Shown here: in pieces, positions 50,156 through 59,501 of the stretch
How the letters are laid out: the number at the start of each line of letters is the position of its first letter
Numbering within the stretch: position 1 is the first letter of the stretch
Assembly (NCBI RefSeq): GCF_900099965.1
Contig: NZ_FNDJ01000005.1
Coordinates: 248,001-312,000, forward strand
DNA length: 64,000 nt
Direction: 5' to 3'
Origin: Nonomuraea jiangxiensis
GTDB lineage: Bacteria; Actinomycetota; Actinomycetes; Streptosporangiales; Streptosporangiaceae
The notes under the pieces: generated by a model
Database searches by the model: none
Told to the model about the DNA's origin: nothing
Seen by the model: the letters and a program-made list of their open reading frames with translations, nothing else
Position numbers and translations under genes: made by a program

Positions 50156-51321
50156 GCCTGCGCCTGCGTTTCGCGCTGGCCTGCGCCGGGGTGTTCCTCG
50201 TCGTCGGCGGGCTGCTCGTGACCGTGCTCTACTTCGTCACCCGGTCCAACCTCGACTACCGGGCCTCCGTGCTGACCCCCACCAAGATCACGTACGTCCG
50301 CGACGGGGAGGGCGTCTACTCCGTCCAGCGGTACAGCCCTCCGTACGAGCTCGCCCGCTCCTTCGCCATCCGGGCGAGCGCCACGTACCAGAACACCGCC
50401 CTGGCCGGGGTGCGCGACATCGGCGGGCTGGCCGTGCTGGCGGGGACGGGGGCGGCGTTCGGGCTGGGCTGGCGGACGGCGGGCGTGGTGCTGCGCCCGC
50501 TCAGGAAGGTCAACGAGAGCGCCCGCCGGGTCGCCCAGAGCCACGACCTGACCCAGCGCATCGCCTACCGGGGCCCGCGCGACGAGGTCCGGGAACTGAC
50601 CGACAGCTACGACACCATGCTCGACCGGCTGGCCCGCGCGTTCGACGGGCAGCGCAAGTTCGTCGCGAACGCCTCCCACGAGCTGCGCACGCCGCTGACG
50701 ATCAACCGGACGCTGGTGGACGTGGCCGTGCGCCGGCCCGACGCGACCGAGGACGTCCGGCGGCTCGGCGAGTCGCTCCTGGTGGTCAACACCCGCCACG
50801 AACGCCTCATCGACGGCCTGCTGGCGCTGGCCGAGGGCGAGCAGGCGGTGCTGGACCGGCGGCCGTTCGACCTGGCGGACGTGGCCGAGCACGTGCTCGA
50901 CCAGGCGGCGGCCGAGGCGGAGGAGCGCGAGGTCACCATGCACCGGCTGCTCGATCCGGCGCCCACCACGGGCGAGGCGGTGCTGGTGGAGAGGCTGGTG
51001 CAGAACCTGGTGGAGAACGCCGTCCGGCACAACCACGCCAAGGGCGAGGTGTGGGTGACGACGCGGCGGCGGGCCGAGCGGGTGGAGCTGGTCGTGGCCA
51101 ACACGGGACTGCAGGTGCCGCCGTACGAGATCGAGACGATCTTCGAGCCGTTCCGGCGGCTGCACGGCGACCGGCTGCGCTCCGAACGGGGCAGCGGGCT
51201 GGGGCTGTCGATCGTCCGGGTGATCACCGAGGCGCACGGGGGCACGGTGAGCGCCCGGCCACGGGACGAGGGCGGGCTGATGATCACCGTGGAGCTGCCG
51301 GTCGACCCCGCCGCGCCCTGA
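50152..51321 (+). CDS. Sensor histidine kinase
   Basis: 389 aa: two membrane helices (ALACAGVFLVVGGLLVTVLYF and LAVLAGTGAAFGLGW) flanking a short extracellular sensor of about 75 residues, HAMP (LRPLRKVNESARRVAQSHDL), H box FVANASHELRTPLT, N box QNLVENAVRHN and G boxes NTGLQVPPYE / ERGSGLGLSI. Cognate to the response regulator by ATGA overlap. Signal unknown. Its stop is 3 bp from the convergent NACHT gene. Confidence 0.94.
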   Translation: MSLRLRFALACAGVFLVVGGLLVTVLYFVTRSNLDYRASVLTPTKITYVRDGEGVYSVQRYSPPYELARSFAIRASATYQNTALAGVRDIGGLAVLAGTGAAFGLGWRTAGVVLRPLRKVNESARRVAQSHDLTQRIAYRGPRDEVRELTDSYDTMLDRLARAFDGQRKFVANASHELRTPLTINRTLVDVAVRRPDATEDVRRLGESLLVVNTRHERLIDGLLALAEGEQAVLDRRPFDLADVAEHVLDQAAAEAEEREVTMHRLLDPAPTTGEAVLVERLVQNLVENAVRHNHAKGEVWVTTRRRAERVELVVANTGLQVPPYEIETIFEPFRRLHGDRLRSERGSGLGLSIVRVITEAHGGTVSARPRDEGGLMITVELPVDPAAP

Positions 51322-51324
51322 GAC

Positions 51325-54150
51325 TCACCCGCGCGGGCCTGGCTCGGTGCTCTGGTGCAGGTCCCACAGCACCGTCTCCGGCACGCCGGCCCTGACGAGC
51401 TGCTCCCAGGCGGCCATCCGGTCCACCGGGTCGGCGAGCAGCGCGTGCAGCAGGGGCCGCAGCTCCGCGTGGTCGGCCCCCTCCTCCGTCCACATCGCCC
51501 CCGCCGCGCGGTACAGGGCGGGCGAGCGCACCGCCACCGTCCGCGCCAGCTCCTCCAGGATGCCGGCCCGGTCGCGGTAGGGCAGGTTCCGGCCCTCCCC
51601 CAGCGCCCCCAGCAGCAGGTCCAGCAGCCGGCGGTGGCGCGGCGTGTGACCGGTGGCGACCGCCACCACCACGTCCCCCAGCCCGGAGGTCTCCCCGCCG
51701 CCGAGCACCACGTCCTCCCGGCCCTCCTCGACCACCCGGTGCGCCGACAGCGCGGTGACCAGCCCGGTCCAGCCCTCCTGCCCGAGCTCGCCCTTCCACA
51801 GGTGGGTGAGCGCGGACCACCGTTCCAGGTGGTCGGGCTCCGGCAGCAGCGACGAGACGGTGACCGGCTCCTCGGCGGCGGCCACGATGAGCAGGGTGAG
51901 GTTGGCGGAGTACGCGGCCAGCCGCCGGGTCATCGTGTGGCGTACCGGCCGGAAGCCGGTGAAGTGACGCCGCGCGCGCTCGTGCAGCGACCGGCGCAGC
52001 AGCCCGGCCAGCAGGTCCACGCATCGCGCCCGGACGACGGAGGGCACCTCGTCCAGCAACTCCAGGATGAACCCGACCGTCGGCCCGCGCTCGGCCAGGC
52101 ACGAGTGGGAGGTGACGGCGTACAGCAGGTCGTCGTCCACGCTCTGCACCAGGGCGAGCGGCTCGTCGCCGGCCAGGCGGCGGCGCCGGTCGAGGTCGCG
52201 CAGCGCGTACATGGTGAGCCAGGCCAGCAGGAAGTCGCCGAAGGTGGCGTGCAGGAACGTGTGGCCGTTGCGGCGTACGAAAAAGAACCGCTCGGTGGCC
52301 CGGCGCGCCCAGTCGACGCCCTCCCCGCCCGGGTCGTCCTCGCCGCCGTGGCACAGGGCGGGCACGTCCCTGTCGAGCTCCGCGTCGGTGATGACCTGGC
52401 GGCCGCGGGCGAGCATGGACAGGGCGACGGTGCCAAGCAGCACCAGCTCCTGGTCGATGGCGACCCGCTGCGCCCCGCCGGTCTCGCGTTCGGTGTAGTC
52501 GCGCAGCAGCACCTCGTACAGGCGGGCGCGGCCGAGCGGGCCGTGATCGCGCTGCAAGGCGTTGCTGCCGGCGTCGTAGAGCGCGAGCAGCAGCAGGAGC
52601 AGCGGTTGCCGGGCCATGTCGCCGTGGACGAGCGCCGCCTCGGCGGGCAGCGGCTTGAGGTCGCGGCGGGCCAGCAGGGCGCGGTTGGCCTGGTCCCAGA
52701 TGTCCAGCCACTGGCGCACCTGCCCGTCCGCGAACGGCTGGAGCTGCAGCGCCAGCAGGCCCCGGGGGAACCTGATCCGGTCGGCGACCACGGTGCGGCT
52801 GGTCACGATCACCACGACGGGCCGCCCCAGCCCGGCCTCCCTGTCCTGGAATCGCTGGACCTGCTCCAGGTAGTCGTAGCGGTTGGCGCCGCCCTGGACC
52901 AGCTCGTCGAGCCCGTCGAGCAGGATCACCGGCATCGCCCCGTCGCCGGCGGCCACCAGGTCGGCGTAGGTCACCTCCTCGCCCAGCACCGCCCGTACGG
53001 CCTGCTCGATCTGCTCGGTGACGGAGGCCCGCGCCGCCACGCTCTGCAGCTCCACCCGGATCGGCAGGAACTCGGACCTGGCCAGCCGCGCGCCGAGCAC
53101 CTCGGTCAGCTTGGTCTTGCCGGAGCCGGGCTCGCCCAGCACCAGCAGCGGCGCCTGGGTGGCGCGCAGCGAGGTGAGGTGACCCACCAGGAACGCCTCG
53201 GGGTCGGACAGCAGCCGCTGGTCGTCCCACCAGGCACGCAGCGCGGGCGTGGCCTCGCGGGTCAGCTCGGCGACCCGGCAGCGCGGGCTGAGGTAGCCCT
53301 CGCCGAGCAGCGGCAGCGACACGTCCTCCGGCAGCTTGCCGGCCAGCAGCAGCGGCTGGTCGAGCGCGTTCGCGGCCATCCGCACCCGGTGGATCATGGG
53401 CCGGTCGCCGACCCGGGGCGGGGCCAGCTCGGCCAGTAACCACGCCACCCGAGACAGGGCCGTGGCGGGCGCTGGCTGCTCCGTGACGAGGCTGCGCACG
53501 CCGAACTCGTGGCTGTCGAGCGCCAGCGACCGGTAGTCCTCGTCGTAGATGCGCAGCGCGTGCGCGGGCGGCCCCTCGGCGAGCATGCGGGGCAGCAGGA
53601 GCTGGTCGTCGACCGACAACTCGTCCCAGACCGCCAGGCCGCCGACGTATCCGGCCATGGCCTCCGACATGCGCAGGAAGGCACGTTCCACGGCCTGCCG
53701 GGTCTCCGCGTACGGCAGGTGCGGCTCGGGCATGGGCAGCCGGTCGAGCAGCAGCCCCGCCACCAGCCGGGCGAACCGCTCGCGGGTCGGCACCCCGTGC
53801 GAGATCGTGTCGTTGCGGTCGAGCCGGTCGAGTGTGAACGGCAGCTTGGCCTCGCCGAGCGCCTCGAAGTAGGCGGAGACGACGATCACCGCGTGCGCCG
53901 CGGCCAGCCGCTGCGTGCGGGTGAACCGGTCCACGCCGCTCTTCAGCTCCGGCAGGCGGCGGATGACGTCCTCGCCGTAGCGGACGATGCCCTCGCGCAT
54001 GTCGCGCAGGCCCAGCACGAGCTGCCCGCCGCCGGCCAGCGCCCAGCCGGTGCGCTTGGCGGCGGCGGAGAACCCGACCACCTTGACGAGCCTGCCGTCC
54101 TTGCATCCGAGAATCCGCAAGGCGTCGGCGTAGCTCGGGGTTTCGATCAT
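51325..54150 (-). CDS. NACHT-domain STAND ATPase
   Basis: 941 aa. Helical N-terminal domain (1-320) of a type not recognised with certainty, NACHT with Walker A GEPGSGKTK (339-347), Walker B VILLDGLDEL (408-417) and sensor TSR (450-452), then a long helical C-terminal region (550-941) without obvious LRR, TPR or WD motifs. Bacterial NACHT proteins are a known class of antiphage STAND proteins, so innate defence is a fair hypothesis. No separate effector gene is adjacent; the effector would have to be the N-terminal domain. ATG 54150 follows GGAGGAGG. Confidence 0.88.
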   Translation of the reverse strand: MIETPSYADALRILGCKDGRLVKVVGFSAAAKRTGWALAGGGQLVLGLRDMREGIVRYGEDVIRRLPELKSGVDRFTRTQRLAAAHAVIVVSAYFEALGEAKLPFTLDRLDRNDTISHGVPTRERFARLVAGLLLDRLPMPEPHLPYAETRQAVERAFLRMSEAMAGYVGGLAVWDELSVDDQLLLPRMLAEGPPAHALRIYDEDYRSLALDSHEFGVRSLVTEQPAPATALSRVAWLLAELAPPRVGDRPMIHRVRMAANALDQPLLLAGKLPEDVSLPLLGEGYLSPRCRVAELTREATPALRAWWDDQRLLSDPEAFLVGHLTSLRATQAPLLVLGEPGSGKTKLTEVLGARLARSEFLPIRVELQSVAARASVTEQIEQAVRAVLGEEVTYADLVAAGDGAMPVILLDGLDELVQGGANRYDYLEQVQRFQDREAGLGRPVVVIVTSRTVVADRIRFPRGLLALQLQPFADGQVRQWLDIWDQANRALLARRDLKPLPAEAALVHGDMARQPLLLLLLALYDAGSNALQRDHGPLGRARLYEVLLRDYTERETGGAQRVAIDQELVLLGTVALSMLARGRQVITDAELDRDVPALCHGGEDDPGGEGVDWARRATERFFFVRRNGHTFLHATFGDFLLAWLTMYALRDLDRRRRLAGDEPLALVQSVDDDLLYAVTSHSCLAERGPTVGFILELLDEVPSVVRARCVDLLAGLLRRSLHERARRHFTGFRPVRHTMTRRLAAYSANLTLLIVAAAEEPVTVSSLLPEPDHLERWSALTHLWKGELGQEGWTGLVTALSAHRVVEEGREDVVLGGGETSGLGDVVVAVATGHTPRHRRLLDLLLGALGEGRNLPYRDRAGILEELARTVAVRSPALYRAAGAMWTEEGADHAELRPLLHALLADPVDRMAAWEQLVRAGVPETVLWDLHQSTEPGPRG

Positions 54151-54245
54151 GGCCTCCTCCCGGGCACTGGATGTCCCCATCATCCGCCGTACGCCGCGGT
54201 CGCGCAGGCTCCTTGGTCTCCGACGATCCGAACGTTACCCGCGCG

Positions 54246-56111
54246 TCATGTTCGCTTCATCGCCCGGGCGATCTCCGGCAACGCCGCCGGATCCTCGATC
54301 GTCGAGGGGGTGCCGTACGGCCTGCCGTCGGCGATGTCCCGCATCGTGGCCCGCAGGATCTTGCCGGAGCGGGTCTTGGGCAGCCGGGAGACGACGACCG
54401 CGCGGCGGAAGGCGGCCACCGGGCCGATGCGTTCGCGCATCAGGGCGGTCAGCTCGCGTTCGAGGTCGGTGGGGTCGCGCTCGGAGCCCGCCTTCAGCAC
54501 CACGAACCCCACCGGGAGCTGGCCCTTGAGCTCGTCGGCGACGCCGATCACCGCGCACTCGGCCACGTCCGGGTGGGAGGCGATGACCTCCTCCATCGAG
54601 CCGGTCGAGAGCCGGTGGCCTGCGACGTTGATCACGTCGTCGATGCGGCCCATGACGTAGAGGTAGCCGTCGGCGTCCAGGTGGCCGCCGTCGCCGGTCA
54701 GGTAGTGGCCCGGGTAGCGCTCCAGGTAGGAGCGGGCGAAGCGGGCGTCGTCGCGGTAGAGGGTGGGCAGCGAGCCCGGCGGGAGCGGCAGCCTGACCGT
54801 GACCGCTCCGTCCACCCCCGGCGGGCACTCCTCGCCGTCGGGGTCGAGGACCCGGATGTCCCAGCCGGGCACCGGTTTGGTGGGCGCGCCGGGCCTGATG
54901 GGGAGGGTCTCGATGCCGACGCAGTTCGCGGCCATCGGCCAGCCGGTCTCGGTCTGCCACCAGTGGTCGATGACGGGGATGCCGAGCAGGTCGGAGGCCC
55001 AGTGGTAGGTGTCGGGGTCGAGCCGCTCACCGGCCAGGAACAGGTGCCGCAAGCCCGACAAATCCCATTTTTTCGCGAAGCTTCCGGATGGGTCCTCTTT
55101 TTTGATGGCTCTGATCGCGGTCGGCGCGGTGAACAGCGTCCGCACCCCGTGCGTGGCCACCACCCGCCAGAACGCGCCGGGGTCGGGGGTGCCGACCGGC
55201 TTGCCCTCGTACAGGACGGTGGTGCAGCCCGCCAGCAGCGGCGCGTACACGATGTAGGAGTGCCCCACCACCCAGCCCACGTCGGAGGCCGCCCAGTAGA
55301 CCTCGCCGGGGGCGGCGCCGTAGACGTGGGCCATGCTCCAGTGCAGCGCCACCGCGTGGCCGCCGTTATCGCGCACCACGCCCTTGGGCGAGCCGGTGGT
55401 GCCGGAGGTGTAGAGGATGTAGAGCGGGTCGGTGGCCGCCACGCTCACACAGCCGGCCGGCCGGGCCTCCCGCACGGCCCGCGCCCAGTCGAGGTCGCGC
55501 CCCTCCGCCAGCTCCGCCACGGCCTGGGGCCGCTGCAGGATCACGCACCGCTCGGGCCGGTGCTCGGCCTGCGCCAGCGCCGCGTCCAGCAGCGGCTTGT
55601 ACGCCACCACCCGCCCCGGCTCGATCCCGCACGACGCCGACAGCACGACCTTCGGCCGGGCGTGGTCGATGCGGACCGCCAGCTCCCCGGCCGCGAACCC
55701 GCCGAACACCACCGAGTGCACCGCCCCGAGCCGCGCGCAGGCCAGCATCCCGATCACGGCCTCCGGCACCATCGGCATGTAGATCACCACGGTGTCCCCG
55801 GCCCGCACGCCGAGGTCGCGCAGCAGGCCCGCGGTCCTGGCCACCTCGTCGCGCAGTTCGGCGTACGTGATCGTGCGCACCGCGCCGGTGACCGGGCTGT
55901 CGTAGATCAGCGCCGGCTGCTCGCCGCGCCCCGCCGTGACGTGCCGGTCCACCGCGTTGTGACAGGTGTTCAGCCGCCCGTCGGGGAACCAGCGGCCGTC
56001 TCCGTGAACCGTGGTGGGCGCCACGTCCCAGTCGATGCCCCGGGCCGCCTCCGCCCAGAACTCGCCGGGCCGCTCAATGCTCCGCCGATAAGCCTCGTCA
56101 TAACCGCCCAC
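54246..56111 (-). CDS. prpE: Propionyl-CoA synthetase / acyl-CoA synthetase
   Basis: 621-aa ANL enzyme: YTSGTTGSPKGVV (P loop), DHWWQTETGW (as in propionyl-CoA rather than acetyl-CoA synthetases), TGDGGHLDADGYLYVMGRIDD and the catalytic Lys in TRSGKILR. Activates propionate (or acetate) with ATP and CoA. GTG 56111 starts 45 bp from the divergent nucleotidyltransferase gene. Possible functional link to the MctP-type carrier. Confidence 0.92.
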   Translation of the reverse strand: MGGYDEAYRRSIERPGEFWAEAARGIDWDVAPTTVHGDGRWFPDGRLNTCHNAVDRHVTAGRGEQPALIYDSPVTGAVRTITYAELRDEVARTAGLLRDLGVRAGDTVVIYMPMVPEAVIGMLACARLGAVHSVVFGGFAAGELAVRIDHARPKVVLSASCGIEPGRVVAYKPLLDAALAQAEHRPERCVILQRPQAVAELAEGRDLDWARAVREARPAGCVSVAATDPLYILYTSGTTGSPKGVVRDNGGHAVALHWSMAHVYGAAPGEVYWAASDVGWVVGHSYIVYAPLLAGCTTVLYEGKPVGTPDPGAFWRVVATHGVRTLFTAPTAIRAIKKEDPSGSFAKKWDLSGLRHLFLAGERLDPDTYHWASDLLGIPVIDHWWQTETGWPMAANCVGIETLPIRPGAPTKPVPGWDIRVLDPDGEECPPGVDGAVTVRLPLPPGSLPTLYRDDARFARSYLERYPGHYLTGDGGHLDADGYLYVMGRIDDVINVAGHRLSTGSMEEVIASHPDVAECAVIGVADELKGQLPVGFVVLKAGSERDPTDLERELTALMRERIGPVAAFRRAVVVSRLPKTRSGKILRATMRDIADGRPYGTPSTIEDPAALPEIARAMKRT

Positions 56112-56156
56112 TTATCGATCAGATCAGCCGCCGGGTACATCACGCAAGATATTCGG

Positions 56157-56819
56157 ATGAGCGATGACTTGATCCTTTCCGTCGTCACGGGTTCCCGGGC
56201 GTACGGACTCGACACGGCCGAATCCGACGTGGACCGGCGCGGGGTGTTCGTGGCGCCGACGGCCGCGTTCTGGCGGCTGGACAAGCCCGCCACCCACCGG
56301 GACGGGCCGCTGCCCGAGCAGTTCTCGTGGGAGGTCGAACGGTTCTGCGTGCTCGCCCTCGACGCGAACCCGACGATCCTGGAATGCCTCTGGTCACCCC
56401 TGGTGGAGGTGATCACCCCCGCCGGGCGGCGGCTGCGCGACCTGCGGGAGGCGTTCCTGTCGACGCGGGCGCTGCGGTCGTTCGCCGGATACGCCGAGGA
56501 CCAGTCGCGGCGCCTCGACCCGGCCGCGCCCCGGTGGAAGCAGGCCATGCACATGATCCGGCTACTGCTCAGCGGCCTGCACCTGGCACGGCACGGGGAG
56601 CCGCTGATCCAGGTCGGGCCGCACCGGGACCGGCTGATGGCGATCAGGCGCGGCGAGGTGCCGTGGGCGGAGGTGGACGCCTGGCGGGCCGGACTGACCG
56701 CCGAACTGACCGCCATGATGACCGCGACGATGGCTGGGGCGCCCACCGTGCTGCCCACCCGGCCGGACCGCGACCGGGTGGAGGACTTCCTGGCCGGCGT
56801 GCGCCGGGAGCACCTCTGA
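56157..56819 (+). CDS. Nucleotidyltransferase-domain protein (COG3541-like)
   Basis: 220 aa with the Pol-beta-type nucleotidyltransferase motif GSRAYGLDTAESDVDRRG (GSxxxG...DxD), then a helical domain (RWKQAMHMIRLLLSGLHLARHG). Resembles predicted nucleotidyltransferases of the YqjC-like/RNA-repair-associated group; the substrate is unknown. Divergent from prpE across 45 bp; no RBS, TATTCG just upstream. Confidence 0.85.
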   Translation: MSDDLILSVVTGSRAYGLDTAESDVDRRGVFVAPTAAFWRLDKPATHRDGPLPEQFSWEVERFCVLALDANPTILECLWSPLVEVITPAGRRLRDLREAFLSTRALRSFAGYAEDQSRRLDPAAPRWKQAMHMIRLLLSGLHLARHGEPLIQVGPHRDRLMAIRRGEVPWAEVDAWRAGLTAELTAMMTATMAGAPTVLPTRPDRDRVEDFLAGVRREHL

Positions 56820-56827
56820 CCGGCGCG

Positions 56828-57772
56828 TCAGTCCTTCAGCGGGTCCGCCGACAGGACCAGCCTGATGGCCTGGTTGCGGTAGCCGGCCCGTTCGAACGCC
56901 CTGGCCATCGGCGCGTTGCCGCGGTCCGTGTCGGCCATGATGCGCTGGACGCCGCGGCCGGCGTGGCTACGGGTGATCTCGGCGAGCAGGTCGTCCACGT
57001 AGCCGTGGCCCCGGTGCTCGGGCACCACGCCAAGGTAGCCGACCACCGGCCCGCCGTCGTTGGCCGAGGGCAGGGCGAACCCCACCAGGTCCTCCCCGTC
57101 CCTGGTGTAGGCCAGGCGCCACCAGGAGCGGTCGCCCGGCATGGACCTGAGGTCGCGCACGTCCTCGCGGGCCTGCGCCTCCGGGTCCAGGGTGAGCAGC
57201 GCCTGCCGGGTGGCGAAGTCCAGGGTGCCGACGGCCGCCCGCCGGAAGGCCGCCACGAACGCCTCGTCGTCGTCATCGCCGCGGAACACCAGCCGCTTCG
57301 AGGGTTCCGGCACGGCCTCGTCCGGCGTCCACTCGTAGCGCAGGCGCTCCAGTTCCTCGGTCAGCCCGGCGCGGGCCGCGGCCTCCCGCCGCCAGGCGAC
57401 GGCCCCCGCCGAGCGCGGCTGGTCGCGCCAGTCGTTGGTGAGGAAGATGTGGTATTCCGGCCTGCGGCCGTAGGCGGTGTGGGCGCGGGTCAGCAGTTCG
57501 GTGGCCAGGCCGACCCGGTCCTCGACCGACGGATGGACGTACACGCAGTCCAGGGCCAGGGGGTGGTCGGCCCCCGGGAAACCCCACCAGACGGCGCGGC
57601 CCAGGATCTCGCCGCTCTCCTCGTCCACGGCGAGCCAGATGCGGTCGAAACGGTAGTTACCCCGGTCCAGGTTGGACAGCAGCCGGTCGGGGTGGGCCCA
57701 GCTGATGGATTCGTCGACGACGCAGCCGAGCAGGCCGTCTAGATCGGCCTCGACAGCGGTGCGGAGACGCAT
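56828..57772 (-). CDS. GNAT-family acetyltransferase
   Basis: 314 aa; N-terminal part degenerate, C-terminal GNAT with GVVPEHRGHGYVDDLLAEI and GNAPMARAFERAGY. RBS GGAGG 4 nt before ATG 57772. A 29-codon frame with a stronger RBS overlaps its start in another frame. Substrate unknown. Confidence 0.87.
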   Translation of the reverse strand: MRLRTAVEADLDGLLGCVVDESISWAHPDRLLSNLDRGNYRFDRIWLAVDEESGEILGRAVWWGFPGADHPLALDCVYVHPSVEDRVGLATELLTRAHTAYGRRPEYHIFLTNDWRDQPRSAGAVAWRREAAARAGLTEELERLRYEWTPDEAVPEPSKRLVFRGDDDDEAFVAAFRRAAVGTLDFATRQALLTLDPEAQAREDVRDLRSMPGDRSWWRLAYTRDGEDLVGFALPSANDGGPVVGYLGVVPEHRGHGYVDDLLAEITRSHAGRGVQRIMADTDRGNAPMARAFERAGYRNQAIRLVLSADPLKD

Positions 57773-57828
57773 GATTCCTCCGAGAAGTAGAAGCGGGCGC
57801 GGTGAGCGCCCAGAGCGGTGCCGTACAT
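57739..57828 (-). CDS. Possible leader peptide upstream of the GNAT gene, 29 aa
   Basis: ATG 57828 is preceded by AAAGGAGG at 7 nt, the strongest RBS seen in this stretch. The product begins MYGTALGAHRARFYFSEE and ends at TAG 57739, overlapping the GNAT start by 34 nt in a different frame. Translation of it would interfere with or couple to GNAT initiation. The ORF may be chance. Confidence 0.35.
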   Translation of the reverse strand: MYGTALGAHRARFYFSEESCVSAPLSRPI

Positions 57829-57902
57829 CTCAGCGCCTCCTTTCTTCCGACTTTTCGGTGTCAGAGGGCACTCTAGCCGAAATATCACGACAGGATGGGC
57901 TC

Positions 57903-58850
57903 GTGAGGTCCTACGACGACGACACGCTGCCCCTGCAGCCGCCCATCCGGCTGCCCGGCGCGGCCACCCTCGCGGCCGCCGTCCGCGCCGCTCCCCTGGC
58001 CGATCAGGTCCTGAAGGACGAGCTCATGGCGGAGGACGGCGACGACACGGAGGTGCTGTCCACCTGGGCGGAGCACTGCCGCGAGAGCCTGGCCGCCGAC
58101 GAGGGGCTGCTGCTGGAGCTCATCAGGATGTTCCTGTCGCGCGAGCCGCTCAAGGGCGACGTGCCCGAGACGCTGTCGGGTCTCGGGCTGGTACGGCAGG
58201 CGGAGCCGTACACGCTGAGCTGGCTCGGCCTGTGGGTGGCGCGGCAGATCATCGCCGAGACCACCGGGCAGGACATCCCGGTCATGGGCACGCTCGCGGA
58301 CCGGGACGCCGCGGCGTTGCTGCACGGCCTGCGCTCCTATCCGGAGCCCGAGCGCGGCGAGGAGCTGGCCGGGTGGCTGAAGGAGCGGGAGCCGGAGGCG
58401 GCGGCGGCCGAGATCGCCGCGGTGCTCGGCACGGTCAGCCCGCTGAGCCGGGCGGTCGGCGTGGAGCTGCTCTCGTCGGCGCTCGGCGACGAGGGCCGGC
58501 TGGCGCTGGCCCGGCTGCTGGAGGAGCCGAAGCTCGGCGCGGTCATCGCCGCCAGGACCGGGCGGGAGGAGCGGCAGCCCGCCCCCGACGAGATCTCCTG
58601 GGTGCTGGTGGACATGGCGGCGGCGCTGCTGGAGTTCGGGGGCGAGACGGGCGAGGTGATCGACTCGATCGCCATGGGGATGGACGCCGAGGAGCAGGCC
58701 GGCACGATCGCGATCCTGGCCTTCGGGGATCATCCCTGGACGGGACGGGTGCTGCGGGTGTTCATCGATCACCATCCGGACGAGAAGGTCGTGGCGGCGG
58801 CGCGCAAGGCGTTACGCCGCCTGCACGGCCTGGCCGACGTGCGGAGCTGA
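57903..58850 (+). CDS. Hypothetical helical protein, 315 aa
   Basis: Not recognised. Acidic, all-helical, Leu/Glu-rich, possibly HEAT-like in the second half (LAGWLKEREPEAAAAEIAAVL; AVGVELLSSALGDEGRLALA; HPDEKVVAAARKALRRLHG). No membrane segment or active site. GTG 57903 lies 6 nt after CAGGAT; no RBS. Codon use is normal. Confidence 0.75.
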   Translation: MRSYDDDTLPLQPPIRLPGAATLAAAVRAAPLADQVLKDELMAEDGDDTEVLSTWAEHCRESLAADEGLLLELIRMFLSREPLKGDVPETLSGLGLVRQAEPYTLSWLGLWVARQIIAETTGQDIPVMGTLADRDAAALLHGLRSYPEPERGEELAGWLKEREPEAAAAEIAAVLGTVSPLSRAVGVELLSSALGDEGRLALARLLEEPKLGAVIAARTGREERQPAPDEISWVLVDMAAALLEFGGETGEVIDSIAMGMDAEEQAGTIAILAFGDHPWTGRVLRVFIDHHPDEKVVAAARKALRRLHGLADVRS

Positions 58851-58916
58851 GATGGCGCGGGTGGTCTCCTCCGCCCCGGGGGTCGTTCCTCGCGGGTGAA
58901 CGGTAGAGTCGGCCCA

Positions 58917-59432
58917 GTGAGCATGCATGCGATCTCCCCGCAGAGCGGCGTCCTGGGTGACGCGTTCGCCTGTGATTGCGGCGCCGTGCTGGCCGGGCGG
59001 ATGACCGCCGAGCTGCACGCCGCCGAGAACGGCCTGTGCTCCGCCTGCCTCGGCACTGCCGAGGAGCAACTCGCCCCCGGGCTGCTACGCGGCTGTTCGG
59101 CCTGTGTGGGCACCGGCCGGCGCAAGGAGCAGATCACCTGGCAGCTCGCCTACGCCGAGGCCGAGCAGCGCATCACGATGTCCCTCGTCCGGGGGATCGT
59201 GGCGGGATTCGACGGGCCGTTCCGCCTGTCGGAGATCGCCGACACGGTCAGAGCCGGGCTGGGGCTGGCCACGGGCCGCATGCCCGTCGGGCCCCGGGTG
59301 CGCGACCTGCTGCTGCGGATGCAGGCCGGGGGCGAGATCACCATGCTGTCCGCGCCCGACGAGATGGTCGGCACGGACATGGTCCTCTACCGCGACCCGC
59401 AGTGGCAGCGTGCCCGCACCCTGGGCATCTGA
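58917..59432 (+). CDS. Hypothetical Cys-rich (zinc-ribbon-like) protein, 171 aa
   Basis: N-terminal 65 residues carry CDCG, CSAC and CSAC pairs with one more Cys, consistent with one or two Zn sites; the rest (PFRLSEIADTVRAGLGLATG, PRVRDLLLRMQAGGEITML) looks like a winged helix. A nucleic-acid-binding role is plausible. GTG 58917 lies 7 nt after TAGAGT (58904-58909), leaderless. No family assigned. Confidence 0.75.
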   Translation: MSMHAISPQSGVLGDAFACDCGAVLAGRMTAELHAAENGLCSACLGTAEEQLAPGLLRGCSACVGTGRRKEQITWQLAYAEAEQRITMSLVRGIVAGFDGPFRLSEIADTVRAGLGLATGRMPVGPRVRDLLLRMQAGGEITMLSAPDEMVGTDMVLYRDPQWQRARTLGI

Positions 59433-59454
59433 GACGTAAACGGATCCCCGCCCG

Positions 59455-59489
59455 GGGATAGCGGTTCCCTTGGGCAGGGATAGCGGTTC
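59455..59489. repeat. 13-bp direct repeat, 22-bp spacing
   Basis: GGGATAGCGGTTC occurs at 59455-59467 and 59477-59489 in the gap between two convergent genes. Meaning unknown. Confidence 0.7.
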
Positions 59490-59501
59490 GCTGAACTCGG
59501 C

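Noticed and set aside
53509..54660. Plus-strand frames opposite the NACHT and prpE genes
   Set aside because: Codon-shadow frames without RBS or motifs.
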